Shown: positions 1 through 8,964, counted from the stretch's first letter. The stretch is DNA of 64,000 bases from Arthrobacter sp. TPD3018 (GCA_003075315.1 QDFQ01000002.1:1-64000), one strand, 5' to 3'. Numbers and translations: made by a program. The notes: generated by a model from the letters alone, not told the origin.

Positions 1-160
1 GGTATTAGCAGTCGTTTCCAACTGTTATTCCGAACCAAAGGGCAGATTCCCACGCGTTACGCACCCGTGCGCCACTAGCACCCGAAGGCACTCGTTCGAC
101 TTGCATGTGTTAGGCATGCCGCCAGCGTTCGTTCTGAGCCATGATCAAACTCTCAAGTTT
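1..160 (-). rRNA. rrs: 16S ribosomal RNA, 5' end (partial)
   Basis: Read on the minus strand this begins with the universal 16S start AGAGTTTGATCATGGCTCAG, followed by the conserved ACGAACGCTGGCGGCATGCC and the V1 region. The mature 5' end is placed near position 160 by comparison with known 16S starts; the rest of the gene lies to the left of the window. The rRNA operon is transcribed leftwards from the promoter and leader at about 160-535. Confidence 0.97.
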
Positions 161-349
161 ATGTTACCACCCAGCGCCAGCGGAATAACCGGCGTCAGGC
201 AGCCTCATCTCAAGGAGCCGTTCCTGCACATCACATATACTGTGGATATGTAACTAGGACATGGAACGGCTTATTGCTTAACGTGCATCCCGGGCCTTGA
301 GGACCCGAAACACACGAGCCGCCGCCCACATGTCCCTTCATCTTACCTA

Positions 350-362
350 CAATGTCAAAGAG
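350..362 (-). promoter_or_regulatory. boxA antitermination element in the rRNA leader
   Basis: The minus strand reads CTCTTTGACATTG, close to the bacterial rrn boxA (TGCTCTTTAACA) and to the form seen in alphaproteobacterial rRNA leaders and spacers. It lies about 190 nt before the mature 16S end and downstream of the promoter, where NusB/NusE bind to allow antitermination. The role is inferred from sequence and position. The rest of the 161-470 leader holds no gene that I can see. Confidence 0.7.
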
Positions 363-473
363 CCGACAAAAAAACCGGCACAGCTACCTTACCCCTTTTT
401 CTCGGGGCGGTCAGCGCGCCAGGTTTTTTGTGACTGCCTCGGTGACCGTGTCGGCCACCGCTGCGGTGACACC

Positions 474-502
474 CATCTAGGCGGGGGCGCCTGGGCCGTC
501 AA
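474..502 (-). promoter_or_regulatory. rRNA operon promoter (P1) with UP-like AT tract
   Basis: On the minus strand a -35 box TTGACG (positions 497-502) is separated by 17 bp from TAGATG (474-479). Immediately upstream, at about 504-533, is an A/T-rich stretch with runs of A and T around TGC, the expected position and composition of an UP element in otherwise GC-rich DNA. It faces the 16S gene. The region 503-659 holds no gene. Confidence 0.65.
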
Positions 503-659
503 CACAAAAATTGCAGATTTTTTGCGGACACCCGAAAAAGTCGCTGAGACGGCCTGCTGGGGCCCTCCACGCGTCGATCCACTCCCGATCCTCGGTTTCG
601 AGGTTCGCCGCGTCTCAACGCACCAGCGGCGGCCGGTTTCCCGGGCCGCCGCCTGACTG

Positions 660-1511
660 TCACATTTCCTGAGCGTCGCGCCCCTCGCCGGCCCGAGCCA
701 GCAATGCCTGCGCCTGTTTGAGATGTGGGGCATCGATCATGCGCCCGTCGAGCTGGAGCGCCCCCGCCCCCGGCGCAGCGGCAAAGGCCGCCACCACCGC
801 GCGCGCGTCGGCCAGCGCCTCGTCCCCCGGCGTGAAGGCGGCATTGATCGTCGCGACCTGACCCGGATGGATCGCCATCATACCTGTAAAGCCGTCGCGC
901 GAACCACGGGCGGCATAAGCGGCGAGTCCCTCCGAATCGCGAATCGCAGGGTAGACGGTCTCGATCGCGGCCACCCCCGCCGCATGGGCGCCCATCAAGG
1001 CGAGCGTGCGGACCAACTCATAGGGCGGCGTATAGCGTCCATCCGATTCGCGCGCCGCACTGGCGCCGATCGCGGCGGGCAGATCCTCCGCACCCCAGGT
1101 GAGGCCGGCAAGCTGCTCTGCCACCACGTCATAGCCGCCGAGCGCAAAGACCGCGCGCGGCGTCTCGGTCGCCACCGGCAGGATCGGCACGACCGCATCG
1201 CCCATCCGCGCAACCAGCGCCGCAATGTCTTTTGCCCCCTCCGCTTTGGGCAGCATCACGCCATCCGCGCCGCGGGCCGCGGCAAGATCAGCATCGAGGT
1301 CCCCGCTCCCCAACGGATTGACGCGGACGAACCGGATCACATCCGCCGGCTCCGCCAGATAGCGCGCCACCGCCTCGCGCGCCGCCGCCTTTGCCGAGAG
1401 CGCGACCGAATCCTCGAGGTCGAGGATGATCGCATCCGCGCCGCTGGCTGCCGCCTTGGCGAATCGCTCCGGTCGGTCGCCGGGTACGAACAGCAGGGAT
1501 CTCAGTCGCAT
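660..1511 (-). CDS. CitE-like CoA ester lyase (HpcH/HpaI aldolase/citrate lyase family)
   Basis: The 283-residue protein begins MRLRSLLFVPGDRPERFAKA, the standard start of CitE/malyl-CoA lyase-like enzymes. It carries the family motifs DLEDSV (about 31-36, Mg ligand region), RVNP, MLPKAE, ETP, WGAEDL and AIHPGQV. These TIM-barrel enzymes cleave or form C-C bonds in acyl-CoA esters such as citramalyl- or malyl-CoA; the substrate cannot be told from sequence. It stands alone, upstream of and in the same direction as the rRNA promoter. Length is typical for stand-alone CitE-like proteins; no citrate lyase alpha or gamma subunit genes are nearby, so a citrate lyase complex is unlikely. Confidence 0.88.
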   Translation of the reverse strand: MRLRSLLFVPGDRPERFAKAAASGADAIILDLEDSVALSAKAAAREAVARYLAEPADVIRFVRVNPLGSGDLDADLAAARGADGVMLPKAEGAKDIAALVARMGDAVVPILPVATETPRAVFALGGYDVVAEQLAGLTWGAEDLPAAIGASAARESDGRYTPPYELVRTLALMGAHAAGVAAIETVYPAIRDSEGLAAYAARGSRDGFTGMMAIHPGQVATINAAFTPGDEALADARAVVAAFAAAPGAGALQLDGRMIDAPHLKQAQALLARAGEGRDAQEM

Positions 1512-1571
1512 CGCTCTCTCCTTACGCGCGCCGTGCTAGCCGAGGCCGCATCCAGCGGCTACCGGCGCCGC

Positions 1572-2753
1572 ATGACGACCCCCGATACCTATGATGCGAT
1601 CGTCCTCGGCGCCGGTGCTGCTGGTCTGATGTGCGCCGCGGTCGCCGGACAACGCGGCCGCCGCATATTGCTCGTCGACCATAATGATGCGGTCGGCGCC
1701 AAGATCCTGATCTCAGGCGGCGGGCGCTGCAACTTCACCAATATCCACACGGCGCCCGACCGCTATCTGTCCGCCAACCCCCATTTCGCCAAATCGGCGA
1801 TGGGCCGCTACACGGCGGCGGACTTCGTCGCCCTCGTCGATCGCTATGGGATCGCCTGGCACGAAAAGACGCTGGGCCAATTGTTCTGCGACGGGCCGGC
1901 GAAGCAGATCGTCGCCATGCTGCGCGACGAATGCGCCGCGGGCGGCGTGGACTATGCCCTGTCGTCGCCGATCGGCGCGGTCGATCACGATGGTCACGCC
2001 TATCGCGTCGCCCTGCCCCGCCGCACCGTGACCGCGCCGAAGCTGGTGATCGCCACCGGCGGCCCCTCCATCCCCAAATTGGGCGCGACCGGATTCGCCT
2101 ATGATCTCGCCCGCCGATTCGGGTTGAAGGTGGTCGAGCCCCGGCCCGCGCTGGTGCCACTGACGCTGGGCGGCGAAGAGGCGCTGTTCGCCACGCTATC
2201 CGGCGTCGCATCGGAGGTCGTCGCCAGCGCGGGCAAGGCGCGGTTCCGCGAGGCCGCGCTGTTCACCCATCGCGGCCTGTCAGGCCCCGCCATCCTGCAG
2301 GTGTCGAGCTATTGGCGCCCCCGCGAATCGATCGGCATCGATTTCGTGCCCGATGCCGCGCCCGGCTGGCTGATCGAGGCGAAGCGTCAGCAGCCGCGCA
2401 CCACATTGCGCCGCGCGCTGGCCGCGCATCTGCCCGACCGGCTCGCCGAGGCACTGGCCGAGCGAATCGGCGTGAGCACGGAACTCGCCAACACGCCGGA
2501 CCGGCGCCTGGACGAGGCAGCACGGCGCCTTGCCGACTGGCGTTTCGCGCCCAATGGCAGCGAAGGCTTTGCCAAGGCGGAAGTCACCGTCGGCGGCATC
2601 AGCACCGCCGATCTATCGTCCCAGACGCTCGAGGCGCGCCGGGTGCCGGGCCTTCATGCGATCGGCGAAGCGGTGGACGTGACCGGGTGGCTCGGCGGCT
2701 ACAATTTCCAATGGGCGTGGGCGAGCGGTTGGGCCGCGGCGCAAGCGCTCTAG
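1572..2753 (+). CDS. NAD(P)/FAD-dependent flavoprotein, HI0933/YhiN (BaiN/RdsA) family
   Basis: A 393-residue soluble flavoprotein. The N-terminus holds a Rossmann FAD-binding motif (GAGAAGLMCA) followed by the family signature ISGGGRCNFTN around residue 50. A second dinucleotide motif region (IATGGPSIPKLGATG) and the C-terminal VTVGGI...GLHAIGEAVDVTGWLGGYNFQWAW block are typical of HI0933-like proteins. The open frame continues upstream, but the true start is set by the ATG just before the FAD motif. Function in the family is poorly defined; some members are dihydro-rhodoquinone- or bile-acid-related reductases, and no specific substrate can be assigned. Divergent from the CitE-like gene, convergent with the transporter pair. 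Confidence 0.87.
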   Translation: MTTPDTYDAIVLGAGAAGLMCAAVAGQRGRRILLVDHNDAVGAKILISGGGRCNFTNIHTAPDRYLSANPHFAKSAMGRYTAADFVALVDRYGIAWHEKTLGQLFCDGPAKQIVAMLRDECAAGGVDYALSSPIGAVDHDGHAYRVALPRRTVTAPKLVIATGGPSIPKLGATGFAYDLARRFGLKVVEPRPALVPLTLGGEEALFATLSGVASEVVASAGKARFREAALFTHRGLSGPAILQVSSYWRPRESIGIDFVPDAAPGWLIEAKRQQPRTTLRRALAAHLPDRLAEALAERIGVSTELANTPDRRLDEAARRLADWRFAPNGSEGFAKAEVTVGGISTADLSSQTLEARRVPGLHAIGEAVDVTGWLGGYNFQWAWASGWAAAQAL

Positions 2754-2775
2754 AATTTGCCCCTTCCCCACAAAC

Positions 2776-2800
2776 GTCACCCCAGCGGAGGCTGGGGTCT
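2776..2800. repeat. single palindromic repeat (REP-like) between convergent genes
   Basis: ACCCCAGC and GCTGGGGT form a perfect 8-bp stem with a 4-nt loop, preceded by GTC. The GTCACCCC...GGGGT layout resembles the larger repeats at 8719, 57409 and 58748. It lies between the 3' ends of the convergent flavoprotein and ArsB-like genes and may act as a bidirectional transcription end or be a dispersed repeat. Confidence 0.55.
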
Positions 2801-2881
2801 TCGGCGAACTCTGGCGCCTGCCCTGACTAGATATTCCAGCACGCAATAGGACGACGGCTGATCCGACGCGGACGAATCACG

Positions 2882-4120
2882 TCAACCGAGCAACACCCGC
2901 ACGCCGATCGCCAGAATGAGCGCGGGAACCGTGGTCACCACACCAACACGCAGGAATTGCAAGAAGCTGACGTCCTCACCTTCGCGACGAATAGCGATCA
3001 GCCACAGGATCGTCGCAAGACTGCCGGTGATCGACAGGTTCGGGCCGAGGTCCACGCCGATCAGCAGCGCATCCACAATCAGCTTCGGCGGATGCGCCGC
3101 CGCGATCGTCTGCGCGGCGATCAGACCGGCGGGCAAATTGTTGATCGCATTGCTGCCGACCGCGAGCAGACCGCCCGCCGCCGCCGCAGTCGCGCGCAGG
3201 TCGCTCGCCGCACCGTGCATTAATTGCGTGGCGAGCCACTGGATCAGCCCCGTTTCCGCCAGCGCCTCGACCATCACGAACAGCCCGGCGACCAGCAGCA
3301 ATACCGACCAGGACACGCGCCGCAGCAGCGGCAGCGGTGTCTCGCCGGCCCGCGCCTGCACCGCGATCGCGGTGGCGAGGCCCGCACCGAAGGTCGGCCA
3401 GCCCAGATCCCAGCCGACCGCCGAAGCGATCGTCAGCAAGGTCGCCGTCGCACCGATCCCGATCAGCGCCAGCCGACCACCGGTCGACAGACTCACACCT
3501 TCGCCTTGCGCCGCCGTACCGCTCAGCGCGTCGCGGAACAGGAAGCGCAGACCCGCATAGGTCGCGACCAAAGCCAACACCGACGGCAGCGCGAACGCGC
3601 CCAGCCACGCGCCCAGCCGCGGCAGGTCACTGGCGTAGAGCACCAGATTGGCGGGATTGGAGATCGGCAGCACGAAACTCGCCGCATTGGCGACCAGTGC
3701 GCAGGCGAACAGCAGCGGTAGCGGCTTCACATCCGCCTGTCGCGCTACGGCATAGACCGCCGGGGTCAGTACCACTGCGGTCGCGTCATTCGACAGGAAG
3801 GTCGTCACGACCACCCCGGTCAGGAACACCAGCGTGAACAGCCGCGTCGCCGATCCGTTCGCGCGCGCCGCCGCAAGATTGGCAACCCAGTCGAATACGC
3901 CCTGCTCACGCGCCGCCTCGGACAGCAGCATCATGCCGATCAGGAACAGATAGACGTCGCTGCCCTTCAGCACCGCGCCCCACGCCGCCGCGGGCGCGAT
4001 CAGCCCGGTGACGAGCAGCAGCAGCGCGCCGCCGACCGCCCAGATCGCCTCCGGCCAGCGGAACGGACGCGCGATCACGCCTGCCGTGGCGCCGGCGCAG
4101 ATGGCAACCGTCGCGATCAT
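2882..4120 (-). CDS. ArsB/SLC13-type anion permease
   Basis: A 412-residue integral membrane protein with about 11-12 hydrophobic segments. The repeated family motifs TFLSNDATAVVLTP and LPISNPANLV (first half) and GSNAINNLPAG / GPNLSITGSLATI (second half) match the ion transporter superfamily that contains ArsB and NhaD. ArsB members export arsenite; others move different anions or Na+/H+. No arsR, arsC or arsH lies nearby, so arsenite is not assured. Start taken at the ATG overlapping the stop of the upstream MFS gene (ATGA), which means translational coupling. Confidence 0.82.
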   Translation of the reverse strand: MIATVAICAGATAGVIARPFRWPEAIWAVGGALLLLVTGLIAPAAAWGAVLKGSDVYLFLIGMMLLSEAAREQGVFDWVANLAAARANGSATRLFTLVFLTGVVVTTFLSNDATAVVLTPAVYAVARQADVKPLPLLFACALVANAASFVLPISNPANLVLYASDLPRLGAWLGAFALPSVLALVATYAGLRFLFRDALSGTAAQGEGVSLSTGGRLALIGIGATATLLTIASAVGWDLGWPTFGAGLATAIAVQARAGETPLPLLRRVSWSVLLLVAGLFVMVEALAETGLIQWLATQLMHGAASDLRATAAAAGGLLAVGSNAINNLPAGLIAAQTIAAAHPPKLIVDALLIGVDLGPNLSITGSLATILWLIAIRREGEDVSFLQFLRVGVVTTVPALILAIGVRVLLG

Positions 4121-5412
4121 GCGCCGTGCCCTTTCGCTTTCGGCGCGGGATGCTTCGGCTTCGTCTCGGGCATCGCCATTGCATAGAGAGCGAGGCCGAC
4201 TGCCGCTATCGCTGCCAATGTCAGGAAGCTTACGGCATAGCCTGCGCCGACGATGATCGTCCCCGCCAGCGTCGCGCTGAGTGCGGCGCCCAGACCCTGC
4301 GCCGTCGCGACCGCACCCTGCGCGACGTTGAAGCGGCCCGAACCCTTGGTCAGATCGGCGATCACCACCGGGAATAGCGCGCCGAAGATGCCGGCCCCGA
4401 CCCCGTCGAGCGCCTGCACCCCGACCAGCCACCATGCATCGTTCGACAGCGTATACAGCGCACCGCGCGCGGCCAGCACGCCGAACGCCACGAGGAACAG
4501 CGGCTTGCGCCCCCAGGCATCGACGTTGCGGCCGACGATGACTGCGACCGGCACCATCACCAATTGCGCCGCGACGATACAGGCGGCGGTCAGCGAAGTC
4601 GCCGAATCCTTGCCCACCGTCTTGGCGAGCAGCTGGCTGACCGACGTCAGCATCGCCGCATTGGCGAGGTGGAACAGGAACGCGATGGCAGCGAACAGCA
4701 GCAACGGCCGGTTTTCGACCAGCACGCGCCAGCCGCCGGGCTGGTCGCAACTCTCGTCCGGTTCGCAATCGAGGCCGCGCGCCACCGCATTGTCGATATC
4801 GCCGTTGCGGATCCGCAGCGCGGCGGCGACGCTCGCCACCGTCAGCGCGCCCATCAGCCAGAAGACGACGACCGGGCCAAATTTCCATGCCAGCGCTCCG
4901 GCCAGCGCGGCGGATACGGCATTGCCGGCATGATTGAACGCCTCGTTCCGCCCGACGCGCTTCGAAAACAGCTTGGGGCCGAACAGGCCCAGCGTGATCG
5001 CGCTGATAGCCGGGGCGAACACCGCCCCCGCCACCGCCGCGAGCGACTGGGTCGCGGTGACCATCGCGAAACCGTGGACGAACGGCAGCGATACGCTGGT
5101 CAGTGTGACCAGCAATGCCGCGACGATGACAATAGCGGGCTTGTTGCGACTACGATCAATCAGGCCGCCCGCCGGCGTCTGCGATACCAGCCCGACGATG
5201 CCTGCGATCGTCAGCACCATGCCGACCGTCGCCTCGTTCCAGCCATGCGCCGGCCCGCGCACCGCCAGCAGATAGATGGCGAGATACGGGCCCAGCCCAT
5301 CGCGCACATCCGCCAGGAAAAAGTTCAGCGCATCCAGCGTACGCCCGGCGCCATGCGGTCCTCCGCGATCTTTGGGTGCGTGCCGTGGGGCCGGGGGAGC
5401 CAGTGTCGCCAT
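4117..5412 (-). CDS. MFS transporter
   Basis: A 431-residue major facilitator protein with about 12 predicted membrane spans. The first half contains the MFS loop signature GLIDRSRNKPAIV between TM2 and TM3 and the second half the related GRNVDAWGRKPLF. A short hydrophilic insert with two Cys and acidic residues (LDCEPDESCDQPGGW) lies in the central cytoplasmic loop, and the C-terminus is Lys/Pro-rich. Its stop codon overlaps the start of the ArsB-like permease, so the two transporters are made together. Substrate unknown; an efflux role is the simplest reading. Confidence 0.82.
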   Translation of the reverse strand: MATLAPPAPRHAPKDRGGPHGAGRTLDALNFFLADVRDGLGPYLAIYLLAVRGPAHGWNEATVGMVLTIAGIVGLVSQTPAGGLIDRSRNKPAIVIVAALLVTLTSVSLPFVHGFAMVTATQSLAAVAGAVFAPAISAITLGLFGPKLFSKRVGRNEAFNHAGNAVSAALAGALAWKFGPVVVFWLMGALTVASVAAALRIRNGDIDNAVARGLDCEPDESCDQPGGWRVLVENRPLLLFAAIAFLFHLANAAMLTSVSQLLAKTVGKDSATSLTAACIVAAQLVMVPVAVIVGRNVDAWGRKPLFLVAFGVLAARGALYTLSNDAWWLVGVQALDGVGAGIFGALFPVVIADLTKGSGRFNVAQGAVATAQGLGAALSATLAGTIIVGAGYAVSFLTLAAIAAVGLALYAMAMPETKPKHPAPKAKGHGA

Positions 5413-5819
5413 GCAGTCGTCCTCACCGCGATGGTCGGCGCCGCGGCGGCCCCGTTCCAATCCGTCGCCGCCCAACGGCAGGCGCCGGGCTTTGATCCCG
5501 CATCGGACTAATAAATGTTACGGAATGTTGCCCCGACCGCGTCGGAACGACGTGGCAATATCGCGCGAGTTGCGCATCGGCGCGTTTCGGCGTAGGGAGC
5601 CCGCGCGGCCTCGCTCGGCCTCGGCTTCGCGGATTTGGCGCGCAGGCAGGGTCTCTTGGGGTTACGGCCACGGCCATGATGCGCACGCGATAAGCGCCAC
5701 ATTACCCGTATTGCCGCCCGCATTGGCCCGCGATTTCCATCGCGATTTTGTTGTCCTGCTGCGCTCCAGCCCTGCCCTGTCGGCATGGGCTTCGGGGCCC
5801 GCTTTTATTTAGGTTTCCC
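5413..5819. other. intergenic region between divergent MFS and helicase genes
   Basis: About 400 bp with no convincing gene. It should carry the divergent promoters. An A/T-richer patch with ACTAATAAATGTTACGG lies near 5510-5525. Just before the helicase ATG, GGGC-TTCGGG-GCCC followed by TTTTATTT (about 5786-5813) looks like a weak leader hairpin with a U-tract; its stem is short, so attenuation is only a possibility. Confidence 0.5.
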
Positions 5820-7556
5820 ATGCCCTTTTCCTCCCTGCCCCCGCTTCTCGCTGAAGCGCTCGTCGCCCGTGGCTATGAAGCGCCCACCGCCGTTCAGGCC
5901 GCGGTGATCGAACCCGAAGCCGCCGGCCGCGACCTCGTCGTCTCCGCCCAGACCGGTTCGGGCAAGACGGTCGCCTTCGGCCTCGCCATGGCGGGCGAGT
6001 TGCTTGTCGATGGCACGCTGCCGCCGCCCGGCCTGCCGCTCGCGCTCATCATCGCGCCGACGCGTGAATTGGCGCTGCAGGTCAGCCGCGAGCTGATGTG
6101 GCTCTATAAGGAAGCGCATGCGCGCATCGCGACCTGCGTCGGCGGCATGGACGCCAGCAAGGAGCGTCGCTCGCTCAGCCACGGCGCGCATATCGTCGTC
6201 GGCACGCCGGGCCGCCTGCGCGATCACCTCGAACGCGGCGCGCTCGACCTGTCGGCGCTGCGCGTCGCCGTCCTCGACGAGGCGGACGAGATGCTCGACA
6301 TGGGCTTCCGCGAAGACCTGGAGCAGATCCTCGATTCGTCGCCGTCCGAACGCCGGACGCTGATGTTCTCGGCAACGATGCCCAAGCCGATCGTCGCGCT
6401 CGCCAAGCGCTACCAGAATGACGCGTTGCGGATTTCGACCGTCGGCGAGACGCGCGGTCACGGCGACATCCAATATCAGGCGGTCACCGTTGCCCCCGCC
6501 GATATCGAACATGCCGTCATCAACCTGCTCCGCTTCCATGAGGCGGAAACGGCGATCCTGTTCTGCGCCACCCGCGACAATGTCCGCCACCTGCACGCCA
6601 GCCTGGTCGAGCGCGGCTTCGCGGCGGTCGCGCTGTCGGGCGAGCACAGCCAGAACGAGCGCAACCAGGCATTGCAGGCGCTGCGTGACCGCCGCGCCCG
6701 CGTCTGCGTCGCGACCGACGTCGCTGCGCGCGGCATCGATCTGCCCAGCCTGACGCTCGTGATCCACGTCGAAATGCCACGCGATGCCGAAACGCTTCAG
6801 CACCGCTCGGGCCGCACGGGGCGCGCCGGCAAGAAGGGCACCGCGGTGCTCATCGTCCCCTATCCGCGCCGCCGCCGCGTCGACATGATGCTCAAGCAGG
6901 CGAAAATCGCCTGCGACTGGATCCCCGCCCCCAGCGCCGACGACATCCGCAAACAGGATCGAGAGCGCCTGATCGCGACGTTGCTCGAACCGATCGAATA
7001 TGACGACGAGGATCGCGAACTGGCGCAGCGTCTGATCGCAGAGAAGTCGCCCGAGGATATCGCCGCCGCGCTCGTCCATGCGCACCGGGCCGCGATGCCG
7101 CAGGCGGAAGATCTGCTCGATTCGGCCGCTCCGCAGCAGAGCGAGCGTCAGCAGGGCCCCCGCCCCGGGTTTGAGGATACCGTGTGGTTCCGCATGGACA
7201 TCGGCCGCCGCCAGAACGCCGACCCGCGCTGGCTGCTGCCGCTGATCTGCCGCCGCGGCCACATCACCAAGTCGGAAATCGGCGCGATCCGCATCAACCC
7301 GAACGACACGTTGTTCGAAGTGCCGCGCACCGTCGCCGACCGGGTGCTCGCCAGCGTACAGCGGACTGCCAACCCGGAAAGCGACGAAGGCAGCCTGCAG
7401 ATCGTCCCCTTCGCCGGCAATCCGCGCGCCGAGGGCGGTCAGGGCGGTGGTCCGCGCGGACCGCGCGCGCCGCGTGACAACGCCGGTCGCCCGCGTACCG
7501 GCGGCGCACCCGCACGGCATCAGGCCAAGCCGTATCGCAAGGGCCCCCGCGGTTAA
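5820..7556 (+). CDS. DEAD-box ATP-dependent RNA helicase (DeaD/DbpA-like)
   Basis: A 578-residue RNA helicase. All core motifs are present in order: Q-motif region (ARGYEAPTAVQ), motif I AQTGSGKT (about 47-54), Ia PTRELALQ, GTPGRL, II DEAD, III SAT, then the second RecA domain with ATDVAARGIDLP and VI HRSGRTGRAG. After about residue 370 comes a helical linker and a region near 470-540 (WFRMDIGRRQNADPRWLLPL) matching the DbpA/DeaD C-terminal RNA-binding fold, then a basic Gly/Arg/Pro-rich tail. Such proteins unwind short RNA duplexes in ribosome assembly and cold adaptation. The ATG at 5820 was chosen because the helicase fold starts directly after it. Confidence 0.93.
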   Translation: MPFSSLPPLLAEALVARGYEAPTAVQAAVIEPEAAGRDLVVSAQTGSGKTVAFGLAMAGELLVDGTLPPPGLPLALIIAPTRELALQVSRELMWLYKEAHARIATCVGGMDASKERRSLSHGAHIVVGTPGRLRDHLERGALDLSALRVAVLDEADEMLDMGFREDLEQILDSSPSERRTLMFSATMPKPIVALAKRYQNDALRISTVGETRGHGDIQYQAVTVAPADIEHAVINLLRFHEAETAILFCATRDNVRHLHASLVERGFAAVALSGEHSQNERNQALQALRDRRARVCVATDVAARGIDLPSLTLVIHVEMPRDAETLQHRSGRTGRAGKKGTAVLIVPYPRRRRVDMMLKQAKIACDWIPAPSADDIRKQDRERLIATLLEPIEYDDEDRELAQRLIAEKSPEDIAAALVHAHRAAMPQAEDLLDSAAPQQSERQQGPRPGFEDTVWFRMDIGRRQNADPRWLLPLICRRGHITKSEIGAIRINPNDTLFEVPRTVADRVLASVQRTANPESDEGSLQIVPFAGNPRAEGGQGGGPRGPRAPRDNAGRPRTGGAPARHQAKPYRKGPRG

Positions 7557-7568
7557 GGCGCGCAGTCG

Positions 7569-8036
7569 ATGACGTCCGATCCGGCAACAGGCGTCCGCAT
7601 CCTCGTCGATGCGGACGCCTGCCCGGTGAAGGACGAAATCTACAAGGTCGCGTGGCGCCGGGAGGTGCCCGTGACGCTGGTCAGCAACGCGCCCTTCCGT
7701 ATCCCGCAGCATCCGCTCATCACACGCGTCGTGGTGAGCGACGGCTTCGACGCCGCCGATGACTGGATCGCGGGCCGGGCCGATGCCGCAGCGCTGGTGA
7801 TCACTGCGGACATTTTGCTGGCCGATCGCTGTCTGAAGGCAGCCGCGACGGTACTGGCGCCCACCGGCAAGCCCTTCACGACCGCTTCGATCGGTAGCGC
7901 GATCGCGACGCGGGCGATCATGGCGGACCTGCGCGCGGGCGGCGAGCAATTGGGCGGCCCCAAGCCCTTCGCCGCTGCCGATCGCAGCCGCTTTCTGCAG
8001 GCCCTCGACACGATGCTGGCCAAGCTGCAACGCTGA
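7569..8036 (+). CDS. UPF0178 (YaiI/YqxD, DUF188) family protein
   Basis: A 155-residue protein with the family-defining start ILVDADACPVKDEI (residues 10-23) and the later ITADILLADRC and GGPKPF motifs. The acidic DADACP motif suggests a PIN-like metal-dependent nuclease fold, but the biochemical role of the family is not established. It begins 12 bp after the helicase stop, so it is probably co-transcribed with it. Confidence 0.9.
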   Translation: MTSDPATGVRILVDADACPVKDEIYKVAWRREVPVTLVSNAPFRIPQHPLITRVVVSDGFDAADDWIAGRADAAALVITADILLADRCLKAAATVLAPTGKPFTTASIGSAIATRAIMADLRAGGEQLGGPKPFAAADRSRFLQALDTMLAKLQR

Positions 8037-8109
8037 CGCCGATACGGGGTTCGGAACCGGACCTGTCGTTCACCGATTATCGCGGACAGTCCAACAAGGA
8101 GCATTCTCC

Positions 8110-8568
8110 ATGTTTCGTACGCTACTTATCGGTGCCGCCCTGGTGATCGCCGCGCCGGTCATCGCTCAGACCCAGAGCACCAATCCCGCCGATCAGCCCA
8201 GCACGCCGCTGCCCTATGATCCTGGCCACGACAGCAACACCCCGCGTAGCAACGCCATAGCCGCCGAAAGCGCGCCGGGCGTCGCCGCTGCCAACCGCGA
8301 CGTCGCGGCGCAAGCGCGCATGGATGGTCATGCCGTGACTGCGGTCAATGCTGCCAACGACGCGCGCTATCAGGCCGACGTCGCCGCCTATCGCGCCGCG
8401 ATGCGCGCCCGTCGCAAGACGATCGTCGCAAACGCCGCGCTGCAGGCGGACCGCGAGCGCGCCTATGCGATGGCGATGGCCGACTGGCGCGCACAGGTCG
8501 ACGCATGCGAACGCGGCAAAACCCGCGCATGCAAACTGCCGAGCCCGGATCCCCAGAATTATATGTAA
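8110..8568 (+). CDS. small exported protein of unknown function
   Basis: A 152-residue protein with a clear Sec signal peptide (MFRTLLIGAALVIAAPVIAQ, likely cut after AQ or just before it). The mature part is Ala-, Asp- and Arg-rich, predicted mostly helical, with a Pro/Ser/Thr segment first and two Cys near the C-terminus (DACERGKTRACKLP). A good Shine-Dalgarno (AAGGAG) lies 8 nt before the ATG. I do not recognise a named family; similar small Ala-rich periplasmic proteins are common in sphingomonads. It is followed directly by the large palindrome at 8573. Confidence 0.75.
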   Translation: MFRTLLIGAALVIAAPVIAQTQSTNPADQPSTPLPYDPGHDSNTPRSNAIAAESAPGVAAANRDVAAQARMDGHAVTAVNAANDARYQADVAAYRAAMRARRKTIVANAALQADRERAYAMAMADWRAQVDACERGKTRACKLPSPDPQNYM

Positions 8569-8572
8569 GGCT

Positions 8573-8964
8573 GCGCGCCGAAGGCTAAGCGCGGCTTAGT
8601 TGAGGACCAGCGCCAGCCCGGCCGACGGCCGGGCGAGTTTACCGTCGCCCGTGTCGATCGACGACGCGCCTGCGCCGCGGCGCCGGCTGGTGAGGTCGAA
8701 ACACTTGCCCATCCCCCCGTCACCCCGGACTCGTTCCGGGGTCCACCAGGCGGCCAGGGGACGTCCGGAGGCTCAAAGCGCAAGCCTCGCCGCAGAGTGG
8801 ACTCCGGAACAAGTCCGGAGTGACGAAGAAAAAGGCACATCGAAACAAAGCCACGCCGCGGCGAAGCCGCGTCGTCCATCGACACGTGCGACGACAAGGT
8901 CGCGCGATCGTCGGCCGGGCTGGCGGTGATCCTCGTCTAAGCAGCTGCGCTTAGCTTCGGGCGC
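8573..8964. repeat. ~390-bp imperfect palindrome filling the gap before lepA
   Basis: The whole non-coding stretch between two convergent genes folds on itself. The left arm (about 8575-8747) aligns with the reverse complement of the right arm (about 8797-8964) at roughly three quarters identity. A perfect 17-nt pair (8610-8626 with 8909-8925) and a 17-of-18 pair containing GTGTCGAT, GACGACGCG anchor the alignment. The inner part is a REP doublet (8719-8824). No gene seen inside. Confidence 0.8.
8719..8824. repeat. REP doublet (REPIN-like), GTCACCCCGG class, copy 1
   Basis: A 29-bp repeat starting GTCACCCCGGACTCGTTCC at 8719 faces an inverted copy ending AAGTCCGGAGTGAC at 8824. Each half is itself a hairpin, and the two halves also pair with each other. 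The spacer contains CTCGCCGCAGAGTG just before the right half, shared with the copies at 57409 and 58748. Confidence 0.85.

Noticed and set aside
350..380. TTGACA in the rRNA leader as a second promoter
   Set aside because: The sequence context CTCTTTGACATTG matches boxA better, and no -10 lies at suitable spacing.
723..1571. Upstream extension of the flavoprotein frame
   Set aside because: It lies antisense to the CitE-like gene and before the FAD-binding N-terminus; the ATG at 1572 fits the family.
5805..8030. A 741-codon open frame opposite the DEAD-box helicase and UPF0178 gene
   Set aside because: Antisense shadow; the plus-strand genes carry clear family motifs.
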